Of a stretch of 64,000 bases of DNA, positions 22,923 through 33,900 are shown piece by piece (position 1 is the stretch's first letter; every line of letters starts with the position of its first letter). The notes below the pieces were generated by a model. The model was given only the letters and a program-made list of their open reading frames with translations, had not been told where the DNA came from and searched no databases. The translations under genes were made by a program, and so were the position numbers. Origin of the DNA: Pochonia chlamydosporia 170. Taxonomy: Eukaryota > Ascomycota > Sordariomycetes > Hypocreales > Clavicipitaceae. The DNA lies in the NCBI RefSeq assembly GCF_001653235.2, contig NC_035796.1, forward strand, positions 2,232,001 to 2,296,000. The letters run 5' to 3'.

Positions 22923-24767
22923 AGCCTGGGTATCTGACATTGTGGAATTCTGTGCGTTGATGCTCTGATGATTCCAGTTTGTGGGCACCGCTATAGATTC
23001 GCCCTCCGAATAATTGCCCCCGTTGGTTACCTGACCCGAAGTGCCGCTCGACGTGGACGCTGCTCGGGCGTTGTCTGATGTTGCCAACAATCCATCTTTC
23101 TTCACAACGTCAGACCGTCCAAGTAAAGGCGGTTGAAATTCTAGTGGAAAGAGGTAATATTCGCGTCTGCACTTTTTCCGAATCGCTTTCATTCTAACAT
23201 GAGCGTGTTCGGTATTTGTTCTCATCCGCTGGCTGGCATCGACCGGGGATTCCCACGACTCAGGCACTTGCATAACCAGTAGGTCTTCTCGCACAAGCTT
23301 CAAAAGGTCTCCGTAAGCCGTGTCTTTCTTCCCGAGTTTCTTCAGCCTTGAGTCAAAGTTATCCAGCAACGAGTTTACTTGATGATGAATGAAACGAACA
23401 TTTTGTTCTTCATCCCAAAAGTGTGTGGTTTTTTTTCGGAGCGACTCGACAGAGTCGAAACCTTCAACGAGCCATACGAGCAGTTCAACCACGATACAGC
23501 CAATGGACCAGACATCATATAGTCTGGATCGAGCCTTGAGGTCGTTCTCTGGTAGTGCTTCTGGTGGTGTGTATCTATCTGTGCCCGGTGGAGTGCGAGT
23601 CATTTTGCCCTGGTCATTTCTCATCTTAGTGTTGTCTCCTTCCTCATGGAATGTAGAAAGACCCCAGTCCGCAACCCTCAATGTCCCGTAGCCTTCTTCG
23701 TCTTTAAACCAAAGAATGTTCTCGGGCTTGAGGTCACCATGCCGGCCGTTGCGTTCATGAAGCTTGTGAAACACGGAGCAGATGCCCACAAACTGGTCGA
23801 TGATCCATATTAGCCCTTGGTAATGCTTGCGATGCGATTCAGAGTTCTTCCAATACTCGCTGAGATTACCGCCTTCTGCCCATGGGAACATTAAGCACCT
23901 CTCTTGGCCAATCTGATATGCAGCGATAGCTTTGATGAGATGCGGTAGGTTCTCGCTCCTTCGCAACTTCTTGAGATTCTCGACCTCCTTGTCAAAATAC
24001 TCGGCAACCTGCTCAAAAACCTTCGCCTTTTTAATGGCGACATCGATATAGTTATTTCCAGGTCTGACTGACTAAGAGGCTGTTAGTTCGGCGTTCCACT
24101 ACCCTGGAAATCGTCGAGAGAACAGTACCTTTGCCATGGCTGGTATGTGTGCTATGTGAATCTGAACTTTCGAGACTTCGCCAAAGAATCCACCGCTCGT
24201 AGGCCGCGAATCAACTGTCATGTATGGCAAGCTTCGTATATGAGAGAAATAATACTGGAACTGACCGGGAACAAACACGGGTGCAGTGACTTTCTTCTGA
24301 TGACCCTCGAAGACGATGTACTGATTTTCAGAAAAATGAAAGTTCTGAAAAATTGGCGAATCGTGGTCAGGAAGTCTAGCTGAATCAGGGCTTTCGATAC
24401 TATAACCGTGGTACCTCCAGCCTTTGACACGCTTGAACCCAAGTGGCAGCGCTTTGTCCGTAATTTCATTCGTCTGTAAGTTTTCTAGGAAAGTAGCAAC
24501 GTTGTGCATGACTCCCTCGAAGGTAAGACACATGATGAAAAACCACCGACGAGCCCCAGTGTTGAAAATATACTTCATAAGCTCGCTTATCTTAATTTCG
24601 GGGATCTCTGCCTCCCGGAAAGCTGAACGTACCATCTCCTCCGTCACCAGCTCTTCGAATTTGTCATATGGCAGAAATATCTTGGTCTGAAGGTGAGCAG
24701 GCTCGGAGTGGCGTGCGACGTAGTCACTGATTGAGTCCACTACGCCATTCGGCGTTTGGTCCTCCAT
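22884..24767 (-). CDS. Protein kinase with fungal-specific N-terminal region (likely fused to the HET domain)
   Basis: Two exons, 24767-24129 and 24071 onward; the 57-base intron (GTACTG, CTAAC, TTAG) is phase 0. Unspliced at its end, the frame stops at 22884 (608 residues). If the GTAAGC donor at 22922 is used it runs into the HET frame (about 1217 residues in all). Residues 1-190 are a helical region of unknown function, also present in the kinase at 28.7 kb. The kinase domain has a glycine loop (GGFFGEV), VAIKK (Lys227/228), RHGDLKPENILWF (HRD replaced by HGD, Asp about 326), DWG in place of DFG, and PPEALPE. All catalytic residues are present. After the domain comes a Ser/Thr/Asn-rich linker. 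Substrates are unknown; a role in incompatibility signalling is inferred from the HET neighbour. Confidence 0.85.
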
Positions 24768-25906
24768 GTTCCTCCTATGCCTCGTCCTCTGTATTTAGGT
24801 GTGTCCGACAATAACGCTCTGACTTGGAACAGATAAGCAACGGGGAAAGCTATGCTTCTTATTTCCCAAGCATGATTCGGAACTACTCCCATATCAAGGC
24901 AAAAACTGGCAAATACCTTCTATTTATGCCCCGTGAACTCGGTTGACCACAACCGGTTAGGGAAACACTACCCGTGCGGCTCAGTTTTTGGCCTAGAAAC
25001 CACCATCATGGATTTGAATCAGACTTCTGGTGAGGCGGATTGCATTCCTTGGGCGCCGTCTCGACCACGGGGATGCAATGTGGTAAGCTATGGGTGGTTG
25101 CTTGGATCATAGGCTCGGCCCAGTGGTCAGCAGAGACATTTGCATCAGGCAGACTTTTGTTACTTACAGGGCTAATTGGCATTGTTCGCTACCACAAAGG
25201 CGTTTATGAGAAACGTAGCCTCGACTTGGATGCAATTGAGGCGAGCAAATGTGGCAGGGAGGAGGCGTTGGCGAGCTGATTGGGGGGTCATTTCTCATTC
25301 TCTCCTGATGTTGTAGTCAGAACTCAGCGATTGCAAATAAGATGAGGCCCCCAGTCTCCCACAGCATGCTTTCTACGTCGCCTCACTTCTTTCTCGATAG
25401 AAACTGCCTGTGGGTTGCACAAATGAAACCGTATCATGCAATAAAGAGCGCTCGGTGAACATATATTGCTCCGGAGATGTAGAATCCCGTTGTTGCTAGC
25501 ACCTTAGTCAGAACGGGAGGGTTTAAAGCAACGTCGAGTGACACGTAATATGTCTGGGGGGCGTAAATCCCCGAAGGGTCGTCGAATGCAAACATGATGC
25601 AATATCTTTAGCGTTGCAGGCTCATTCCGGCTGCATGATGAGCACCCAATAACCATGTTGCTCCATTTACTAAGACGGTTCCCTGCCGGAGACATGAATC
25701 CTAACCAGGGAATCCAAAATTGACGCAAGTACTGATTTCACCCTTGCTACTTTGTATTGTTGGGTGTCTGTTCAAACTTTGGAGCCTCGCCCCCTCTCGT
25801 GTCATATGAGTGCTTTCAAGCGGTGATAGTTAGCAGTCTCTACTTTCTTATTAGAAGGATACTCAGTATAGTAGAGTAGAGCACCCATAATATTCAACTT
25901 CTTTCG
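24768..25906. other. Divergent intergenic region, kinase / DUF6594 gene
   Basis: 1.1 kb with no gene I can support. Small open frames on both strands have no family features. Confidence 0.5.
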
Positions 25907-26783
25907 ATGGAATCTGATGAGAAGCATAATGAGGGCAGTGCACAAGAAGACTTACTGGAGGGTCTGGCGTCGCTACCATACTATGAGAGGCTCACTCGTT
26001 TCATTCAAGGGTCTTCAAGGCACTGGGTCTCAGGAGGAACAACTGTTGTAGACTTTCGGCCATTGTATGCAGTTTCAATTCATCACCATCACCAACGGCT
26101 TGCCGAAGCGATCCAGCAAGCCAATGCTGAGACTATCACGGATGAGTGGCTGGCCAGGGTTGGCGGCATCATCCACGAATACAGTACAGTATATTCATTC
26201 TATTTCTATTCTTACTCAATACTAAGAAGGATACGCCTATATAGCCGATACTCTCCGGGATTTTGAATTCATACACGCCAATCGCTGGAACACCCAGTTT
26301 GTGAAAGATATTGCGGCATCCCGCCTGGACAACGGCCAGCGTGCCCGACTCCAAGGAGCCATCATCAAAGAACATGAACTTGAAGTCTGCGACTCTCACC
26401 GCAGCTTGTTCCAAGACTCCGACCTTCTTGGCTCCTTTGATCATGAATTGATGCAACACAGCACCGCCATTGGGAAAAGCTTGGGAACTGGCCGGGCACA
26501 GACAGTCGCGGCGGAAGAGCGTCGCAAACATGTTCACATCGCCATGAAGCGATTTGGGTTCGCCATCATTGGCGGGCTCATCATCGTTTTACCGATGCTC
26601 ATATTGATGGTGGGAGTTGCGAAACCCAAAACCCTTTCCGTTATCTCAGTTTCCATCTTTCTGTTTGCAGTGTCCGTTGCGATTTTCTCCAAGACTGAAC
26701 CTGAGAGCTTGTTAGCGGCTACGGCAGCGTATGCGGCAGTGTTAGTTGCTCTGCTTGGGATTGGCAACACGGGAAACCAGTAG
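25907..26783 (+). CDS. DUF6594-type membrane protein
   Basis: Family of unknown function common in filamentous ascomycetes. Two exons, 25907-26183 and 26245-26783, with a 61-base intron (donor GTACAG, acceptor TATAG) that gives HEYTDTLRDFEF at the join; other acceptors in the same phase at 26226 and 26229 would add a few residues. The product is 271 residues. The soluble N-terminal part is helical (LYAVSIHHHHQRLAEAIQ, KDIAASRLDNGQRARLQG). Three hydrophobic segments follow at about 196-216, 222-240 and 248-264, ending with the family-like block FSKTEPESLLAATAAYAA. It is transcribed away from the kinase-HET gene. Family call from memory of the C-terminal pattern. Confidence 0.8.
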
Positions 26784-27098
26784 GCAGCTCTATTAACAGG
26801 TTCTGGAATTTTGGAGGCTTAGTCTTAGGGGAGAGAAGGAAACAGGTTACCTGGCGTGGTCTACACACCAGATTATCAGCAGATCAAAGCTACCAATCTA
26901 AGGCTAAACCCCCAGATACTCATCGCCACTATTTCAAGAAAAAATAAAGAAGGCCCCTTTGCATGATTCTTTCAACCGAAATACTACAGTCCGACTCTTT
27001 CTACACGGCCATTTGATGTGGGAAATGCGCGCCTCTGAACCCCGACTTCCTACAATATTCGTCGATCCTAGCCTTGTTTACGACTTCAAGGGCATCCA
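26784..27098. other. Short intergenic stretch
   Basis: About 315 bases between convergent genes; nothing is seen. Confidence 0.4.
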
Positions 27099-27722
27099 TC
27101 ATATCTGAACTTTTCTGTTTCCAGTCCAACTTGGCATTGTTGCCGCCTGATGATGAATTTGATTCCTGTTCCCAGCCTGCAAGTTAGTCTTCATCCCTAC
27201 GACCACATCGACTTTGTGGAAGTTATGGCGAGTTTTGTACTTACGAGTTCTCGATCGATGTAGACTATGTAAATGTTTCGCATAAGGAACACATTCAACT
27301 GATGTCTCTTGAACTTGCCTAAGAGAAACTTCTCGAGTGCCTTTGGGTGAATGATGTCTGGGTGTTCCGTGTAGACGTTTCTTCTGTCGTCTTTACGCAC
27401 AAGCTTCAAGCCGAATCCCACGGCTTCATCACCCGTAGTCTCGTCATTACCGGCCGTATCCCGATTCTTTGACGCTTCTTGCTCGCATTGTTTTTGTATT
27501 TCCACCATGACCTTTTGCGTTTTCAGTCGGAGGTTAGCAGGTGGGCTATTCGTTGTATCGACGCTCGACGATGAAGGTGGAATCTTGATTTAATTTTCTC
27601 GGTAAATGAATGTTTAGGATGCGTTACCTGTAAAGAAAACCTCCCCTACAGAACTTGGGTATTATACTCTTCGGCTGGACACGGTCCCTAGGGGTTTGGA
27701 ATTTGGGCTGCTTGTTGAGCAT
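27099..27722 (-). CDS. Unrecognised small protein
   Basis: I do not recognise this family. The model has three exons: 27722-27628, 27545-27245 and 27176-27099. The second intron is good (GTAAGT, CTAAC, TTGCAG, 68 bases). The first has donor GTAACG and acceptor at 27546 (82 bases) or 27564 (64 bases). Total length is in frame, about 157 residues. The readable core is FGLKLVRKDDRRNVYTEHPD, then KALEKFLLGKFKRHQLNVF and MRNIYIVYIDREL. It is basic and has no signal peptide or membrane segment. The start (MLNKQPKFQTPRDR) is the weakest part; a start at 27508 within exon 2 is possible. Its position inside the HET/kinase island suggests an accessory gene. Confidence 0.45.
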
Positions 27723-27760
27723 GACCCAACAACGACGACAACGCCCACACCAACGCACAT

Positions 27761-27964
27761 TTAAGGCGCTGCCTTTTTGTGAAATGGCACACGGGCGGTA
27801 ACAATCATGCAGATGAAACCAGTTATGATTGAGGTCAGACCAAGCATCCCGGCTCGGCTACGGATATTGTCCAACCACACGCTGTCAGCACCGCCAATAT
27901 CCTGCGGATGTTGTGTAACCCAAACAAGGGCGCAATCAAACATTTGAATTGGCAGTGGCATCAT
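27761..27964 (-). CDS. Small ORF with one membrane segment, doubtful
   Basis: A 67-codon frame with ATG ATG start. It has one hydrophobic stretch (LGLTSIITGFICMIVTARV) and a basic end (PFHKKAAP). It lies just upstream of the unrecognised gene on the same strand and could be an exon of it or noise. No family is recognised. Confidence 0.25.
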   Translation of the reverse strand: MMPLPIQMFDCALVWVTQHPQDIGGADSVWLDNIRSRAGMLGLTSIITGFICMIVTARVPFHKKAAP

Positions 27965-28720
27965 AAGGTCTTTTTCTCATTCCGTCAGACCCGCCACATG
28001 ACTCACTGAGGTAACACAAGGCGTATTTCTTAGGAGGCGGAGTTGACCGGTCGCCCATAAAATCCTCAATTTGTCTCATCAGGAATGTCAGCCATGACTG
28101 CTGTGTAAACCATGCGTCTCATGACCATCCCTTGGGCGCCAGTCCTGTACTACACACCCCGATTAGTGAAGACGAAAAACGTGTCCATGCATATTTCTAC
28201 CCGTATGCTGCCGCCACATAGACCAGGCGAGATGCTGGTCTTGTCCAACCCCTTTCGGTTGCCTCACCGACTTGAAAAGCAGGTGGCTAACATCCATACC
28301 GTCGATAATGCACTACATACTGTGTGAAAAAGAACACATGGAAGCAACGGACCCCAAGGCCAGCTTGTCTCTCATGTTTGTTTACAAATCCTAGGCTTAC
28401 TTCCTCTCTTTTCGTACGACAGCGCAGTTCAGCTGTGATGCTGGAGACCGGTACTGCTTCGTGATTCGAAAATGCCCTCGACTTACAGCTGACGACATAT
28501 GCTGTGACATTTTGATACAATTGAGACACCGCAACATGATGATAACTTTTATGTTGCATGGAAATTTATAGATTCAGCTCGTCAACTTAACCAGTCTGTG
28601 TGATAACTCCCTGCCATCTGTTCGTGATGTCGCCGCACTGCCAAATGAGTCCCATTGTCACCCAGTCCCCCATATGCTACGTTATTCAAAATTTCAAAAA
28701 GAATCTTGTCAACCGGAAAA
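27965..28720. other. Intergenic region before the second kinase
   Basis: No gene is recognised. The kinase frame is open upstream of its first ATG to about 28655 but without an earlier ATG. Confidence 0.45.
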
Positions 28721-30591
28721 ATGGTAGAGATAGCCCAAAACCAAGAGGACAAGGACTGCCACAGTCCAGTAGCACGATACATTAGCCTCCCTACAGCTCC
28801 AAATTCCCAGGTTGACGAAAGCCTTGTCTCAGACGACTGTGACAATGTCATGACCCTGGAGCAAGTCCACTGTTTTCTTGATATTGCGAAGGAATCCAGT
28901 ATCCTGGACTCAGTTCATTTGAAACTTAAAAACAGTCGTTTGCCTAGTGAAATGGCTGACCATCAGAGCCGGGGATACTTGCCTATCGAAGTGTGTTTGG
29001 GAATATTGACCCGTGATATCATCAAGGCTCTGATCAAGGAAACTCACTCTGGCGTACCGGTTGAAGAATTCAAAAAATTACTAAACGCAGCCATCGAGAG
29101 CCCCCGACTTCTCGCTATTCTGATCCTGATGGAATCAATTTCTCTCCTAAGCGTCGTCGAGAAGGCAAAGATTTTCGATCGACACCTTCCCCTTATAGAA
29201 GCACCAAATGGTGTCAACAGCGGACTGCGAACAAGCATATCAGGGGATAAGGTAACGCATCTACTTAGCAACTGGACCGACAATATGCTCTGTGTGTTCG
29301 ATGCCCATCAAAATACTGTATGTGTCCCATTCTTCAACTTCGAGTTGGTTGAGGACAAGATTCCGTACTTTACACTTGTTTCCGGCACACACTTGCCGTG
29401 GAAGAGTTGTGGCGTGATGGCAACAGGGGGAAGTGGAATCATTCGACAAGTTTCTATACATCCAGGGCACCACAACTTCAAATCCGAAAAGGTACGCTAG
29501 TGACTTAAGCACTTATGTCTGAGTACTTGCAAGTCTATGTGCTGATATGTAGTACGCCAGAGCTCGGAGCAAGAGGAGCATTATTTTGCACTGAAGGAGA
29601 TTGGCACACTTTGCAAGGATAGCTATCTACAAGAGTTGAGAGCTTTGAGGAAGACCCACGCTACAGATGCAATCAAAATGCATCTAATTAAGCTGCTCCT
29701 GGCTTTTGAACACGGAACGCGGAAGTTCTTGATGTTTGAATGGGCTGATGGCAACCTATATGACTACTGGAAGGGAAATGCTGCCCCGCCAGAACCAACG
29801 ATTGAGAAGTGTAGATGGGCAGCAAAGCAGTGTCTTGGGCTCGCTGCTGCCCTCGGCAAAATCCACGGACATGACAATTTGGGGGATCCATCCTACTCAA
29901 GCGACACTCCTGAAAAGAAGGATGCGGAGGGAGATGAGAAGGACTGGGGTCGTCACGGGGATATTAAACCGCAAAACATACTGTGGTTTAAATCCTATGC
30001 CAATGAGAAAGATTTTCTGGTCATCTCAGACCTGGGACTGACTCGGTTTCACTCCCAGGGGTCCAGGTCCAAGGTGTCTCCTAGTGGTCTTGAAGGGCAT
30101 ACAGCGGCTTATTGTCCCCCGGAGATGGTCGTATCCAAGCACATTTCCCAAAGATACGACATATGGTCTCTTGGATGTGTTTTCCTAGAGTTTTGCACTT
30201 GGTGGGCACGGGGCTATCAGGAGGGTATTCTTCGATTTGAGTCCGATCGAGGTGATTGGGTGCCAGGTTTCATCAAGAATAACAATTTTTTCATCGTGTC
30301 AAAGTCAGAGGAGTCGTACATACCTGCTCAGATAAATCCCGCCGTCTCACAGGTATGAGAAGTCTCTGCAAGATAAAACTGGGCGCCTCCACCAATGCAA
30401 TGTAACTGACTAGTCAACAGCAGATCAAAGACCTTCTGGAGTCTCACGGGGACGATCGATTCGCGGGTCCGATGTTAAAACTTGTGAAGAATAAAATGCT
30501 TGTTGTCGACAAAACAAAGAGAGCCGGAATTGTCGAAGTTCATGAGGAACTTTCTGAAATGGTCAAGAAACTTGAGATTTCTAAGGGTTGA
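28721..30591 (+). CDS. Second protein kinase with the same N-terminal architecture
   Basis: Three exons, 28721-29491, 29561-30352 and 30421-30591, with introns of 69 and 68 bases (donors GTACGC and GTATGA). The product is 577 residues and the frame is intact. The N-terminal 250 residues are helical and share a spaced pattern with the kinase at 23-24.7 kb (LPL, then an NQ/HQ-type turn, then VP.F..F). The kinase domain has FALKEIG (Lys269), RHGDIKPQNILWF (HGD in place of HRD, Asp391), ISDLGLTRF (DLG in place of DFG) and YCPPEM. A 45-residue insert lies before the catalytic loop. Unlike its relative it has no HET domain; it ends in a charged helix. It is probably an old paralogue or a partner. 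Substrates are unknown. Confidence 0.85.
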
Positions 30592-31695
30592 CCTCTCAAA
30601 TTACGCTGTTTGGCACCACTGCGATCGATCTGACCGAATTCGGACGGCCGAAATTTGCGATTCAACGCTTCGGTGCGGGAATATAGAAAGCCAAGATAGT
30701 ATGCATGGACTACTTCAGGTCTCATGAAAGGCTTTACATATCAAACGCGGGGTTCTATCAATGGAAATGAACTCTCATGCTTTCCCAGCTTATACTCCCT
30801 CCCATACCAAGAAAAGATCCTTAGCCCATTGCGGTTGAAGATCAGTTACTTGTGCCGCCAGAAATCTCGATGTAACCCTTAGGTTAAGTTTAACTGCATT
30901 CAAAAATTAAAACTTCAAAAGAGGTATCTTACCAGCCACTTGTCAGAAGTCGTCAGTTATGTTCAACAAGCACTTGGGTAAGTCTACTAGGTGACACCAC
31001 AAAGGCTGCCGCCGATGGTTTCAATGGCAAGGAGAGCCGCGTATTGTAACTCGGTGCTTTCATACAGGAGTATGTAACGGTAATGACGTAAATGTGTGTT
31101 CGCTTAGGCATGACGAGTGGCTTCATACATTGGATATCGTTCAACCATTTCTCATCTCGGTAATGAACACTTTGCACCCGGTCAAAAACAGAGTAGCTGA
31201 TACTTTGGACACCGAGCCGTAGAGGATCTTGAGATGCCCTCATCAACGAGGAGCCTTGTTCACGTTCGGAACCGTCACTCAGTTTTCTCACATCGCAAAG
31301 TCAGGCGCATTAAGTCAAGGCGAACGTCAAAGATCCACTCATCAGTAAATTGGGCCAAACCAACTTCCCTCTTACCAGACATACTCTGAGACTACTGAAG
31401 CAAAGTAGGATATGTCAGACGATGCACTTGACGTTGAATGTGACCCGAGCCCGCAGAAGCTATTCCAGAACAGTATCTCCACCTTGAAACCTAGCAGCTC
31501 GAAGCTGAAGATATTTAAACTCAATACCATTTCAGTGTGTTGTCTGCCTGAGGAGACCATCAGCTAGAACTCTGCGGGCATTCCATCCAACGTTGGAGAG
31601 CCCTCTGTTGGCGATTCACCACATCCGTTGTTTGTAGAAGCAATTTCGCCGCCCCCGCAAGCGGCATAGTCCATAGTACTGCCAGTACAAGATGG
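30592..31695. other. Intergenic region with one unassigned frame
   Basis: No gene is supported. A 112-codon minus-strand frame at 30953-31291 is the longest open stretch but has no recognisable domain or clear start context. Confidence 0.4.
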
Positions 31696-33254
31696 CTACT
31701 TGTCGTCTGCATCCCTTGGGTCTAGAACGGGAAGAGATAAAATCGCAAGGCTCCTCAAGTCTTGGGCAATGTGTTCGGTGAGCTTTTCTCTTATCACCTC
31801 TGGCGATTGGCATGTCTCTGCCAGCGTGGCGAGCTCCGGAGGAGTGCATTCACAAAGAGGGCAACAGTACTCCTCCGGGCGGATGAGGAGCTTTTTCCTG
31901 GTTTGAGAGAAACAAAGAATCTGAGAATGGGTTAGAGGTTGTCGGTCTGGATGGTTGGTTGGATCCATCAGATGAGAGCGGAAGCTCTCCTTGTCGTTGA
32001 ACTGCTGAGCTTCGTGCCCAACGTCGCAGAACCAAGTACTCATGTGGATTCGCGTATTCCACTCCGGTGAGTGAGTAGATGCCATATGATGGGCCCATTC
32101 CTCAACAGATTTGTAATACCGAAATGGGAATCCGCAAGTCTCAGCCAGGCAAACATACGGCTCCACGTCCTCGTCCAGATGTGACCTAAGTTATGGTTAG
32201 AGACAAGTGAGCTACGTAACATGTTCAGGGAAAAGCACTTACATCCAGTTTGTTTCATCGTCAGCCAAGTCTTTTGCGAGCAGCTTTCGAGCACAATATG
32301 GACATGGACTTTCCATATCTGCTTCCAATCGCCTGGGTATGGCGGGATACTGCATTGCCCTGGCGTGTATTGCCGAACATTTGTTTTCCGTAGATAGGCC
32401 CAGGGGCTTCTGCATAGCATTATCACATGCTCTTGAGTAAGTAAAGCTCTCAGCGTCGTGGGGCTTAGTGGGAACAGTGTGAAGGTCCCTGAGGCATAGT
32501 AATTCGAGCAGCGATAGGTCGCTCAGCCGAGATCCAGATTCATCGACTATGCGTTGACCAGAACGTGTATAGTTGAATGCAGTGTGGCCACATTCACATC
32601 TACTCCACTATTTCTCGTCTTGTTTTATCTGGTAGCACATGCGTTTCCGTCGAAGAACGATGCTGTCTGCCAAGTGATCGGTGAGGGATCGTCTGGCATG
32701 AGGGACGTCCCTGCGAACGACGGCTGAGATATGATGTGCGAACACAGTGTCCTCATATGTTTCCAGTTTGTTGAAACCGTATCCTCTCCTAGATGCAGCT
32801 CGAATTGCTTTTGTCGTGAAATGCAAATGTTTCATGACTCCCTGAACAGTTTGAATCGCCTCATCCTTCCAATCCTGGTTATCATATTCTATAAGGAGAC
32901 CGAGACAACGCGCGCTCACTAGATGATAGTAACAATCAGACATAAACCACCAAAAGAGCCTCAGACTTACAGTATTTTAGGTTTCTCGTAAGAGTTCGAA
33001 GTAAACCCAATATCAACCTATTGAAGAACGAGTCTCCTTGGAGATGCTCATCAAGTGGTGCTCCCTCATCAGTGGATAATGCTCTAGTGTCGTTAATCCA
33101 GTTATCGAAACTGGATTTCATTGTTTTCCATGGAGCTTTCTGAGTTTATGACACCATTCCCTTCCGCAGCGCCGAACTCAGACGGCTGTTCCACATGGTT
33201 TGTTATCGTACGGAAGAGTGCAGTGCAGCGCGAAACAGCGTCATAGATCGTGCC
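31696..33254 (-). pseudogene. C2H2 zinc-finger domain protein, apparently disrupted
   Basis: The layout is that of fungal C2H2 proteins seen near NLR/HET loci: an N-terminal helical domain (DNWINDTRALSTDEGAPLD), then Cys/His pairs (CPYCARKLL, CLAETCGFPF...EWAHHMASTH, WFCDVGH, CCPLCE). Introns at 32970-32919 (52 bases) and 32242-32186 (57 bases) are canonical and keep phase (NLKY-LSARCLG; TNWM-SHLDED). Two breaks are visible. An in-frame TAG lies at 32610-32608 inside the second exon (QDEK-stop-WSRCECGH), with the same frame clearly coding on both sides. Family-like residues upstream (TIYDAVSRCTALF) lie in another frame, which ends at 33104 next to the T-run at 33107-33110, so an extra base is likely. 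Read from 33121, the model is 439 codons with one stop inside. An unusual short intron is the alternative. Confidence 0.6.
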
Positions 33255-33900
33255 ATTATCATTTCCAATCGTTTGGTTTCCGTCATCGCAATCCGCCTGA
33301 TTGGGGGTCCAACGTTTATTCTTACAGAGGTTTTGAGTGAATATTCCCGAAAATGCAACAGCCTGTACCGCGCGTATTTCCGGATACTTATCTCTTGTTG
33401 TGCTTTCTATTTTCCACACCACTATTAGAACGTCAGTCAGCTCAAATGGGAACGACGTCAAGAGGACAGGGTGAAATAGATTCTGCTCGCCCCGTCGACA
33501 CCACAAAGTAACTTATAACTGTGCGTGTGCCTTAAGTCTAAGTCCCCGCCACACTTCACGAACCGAACCAGCGTTTCATATTACCCTTAATTTCGCATTT
33601 CTCTAGCACATAAGGTCTGACATATATATCATCTAGTTTGTATAGCATTCGGGAAAGTGGTGCGCCAATGTTCTCAAATCATGGGGATCATGGCATCAGA
33701 AAGCCACAGTCGCGATGTACGTACGCCATTACCGAGCCTGTCATATGGAGAACATAGATTCCAGAGTTAGGGTCGTGCGTCATCTTTCCACCAAATTCAT
33801 TTCAATTATTTTCGTCATAAATACATTAAAGCGAATGGAGATACCAAATCCCACCTAAACGCCATCCAAGTCATAATCATTACAGCCGCAACCTCCCCCC
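33255..33900. other. Right edge of the accessory island
   Basis: Flank of the C2H2 pseudogene and 3' flank of the Q/P-rich gene; AT-rich near 33780-33850. No gene is seen. Confidence 0.4.

Noticed and set aside
32594..32632. 39-base GT-AG segment that would remove the TAG in the C2H2 gene in frame
   Set aside because: Shorter than any intron in this window (minimum about 48) and lacks a branch site; kept only as an alternative explanation.
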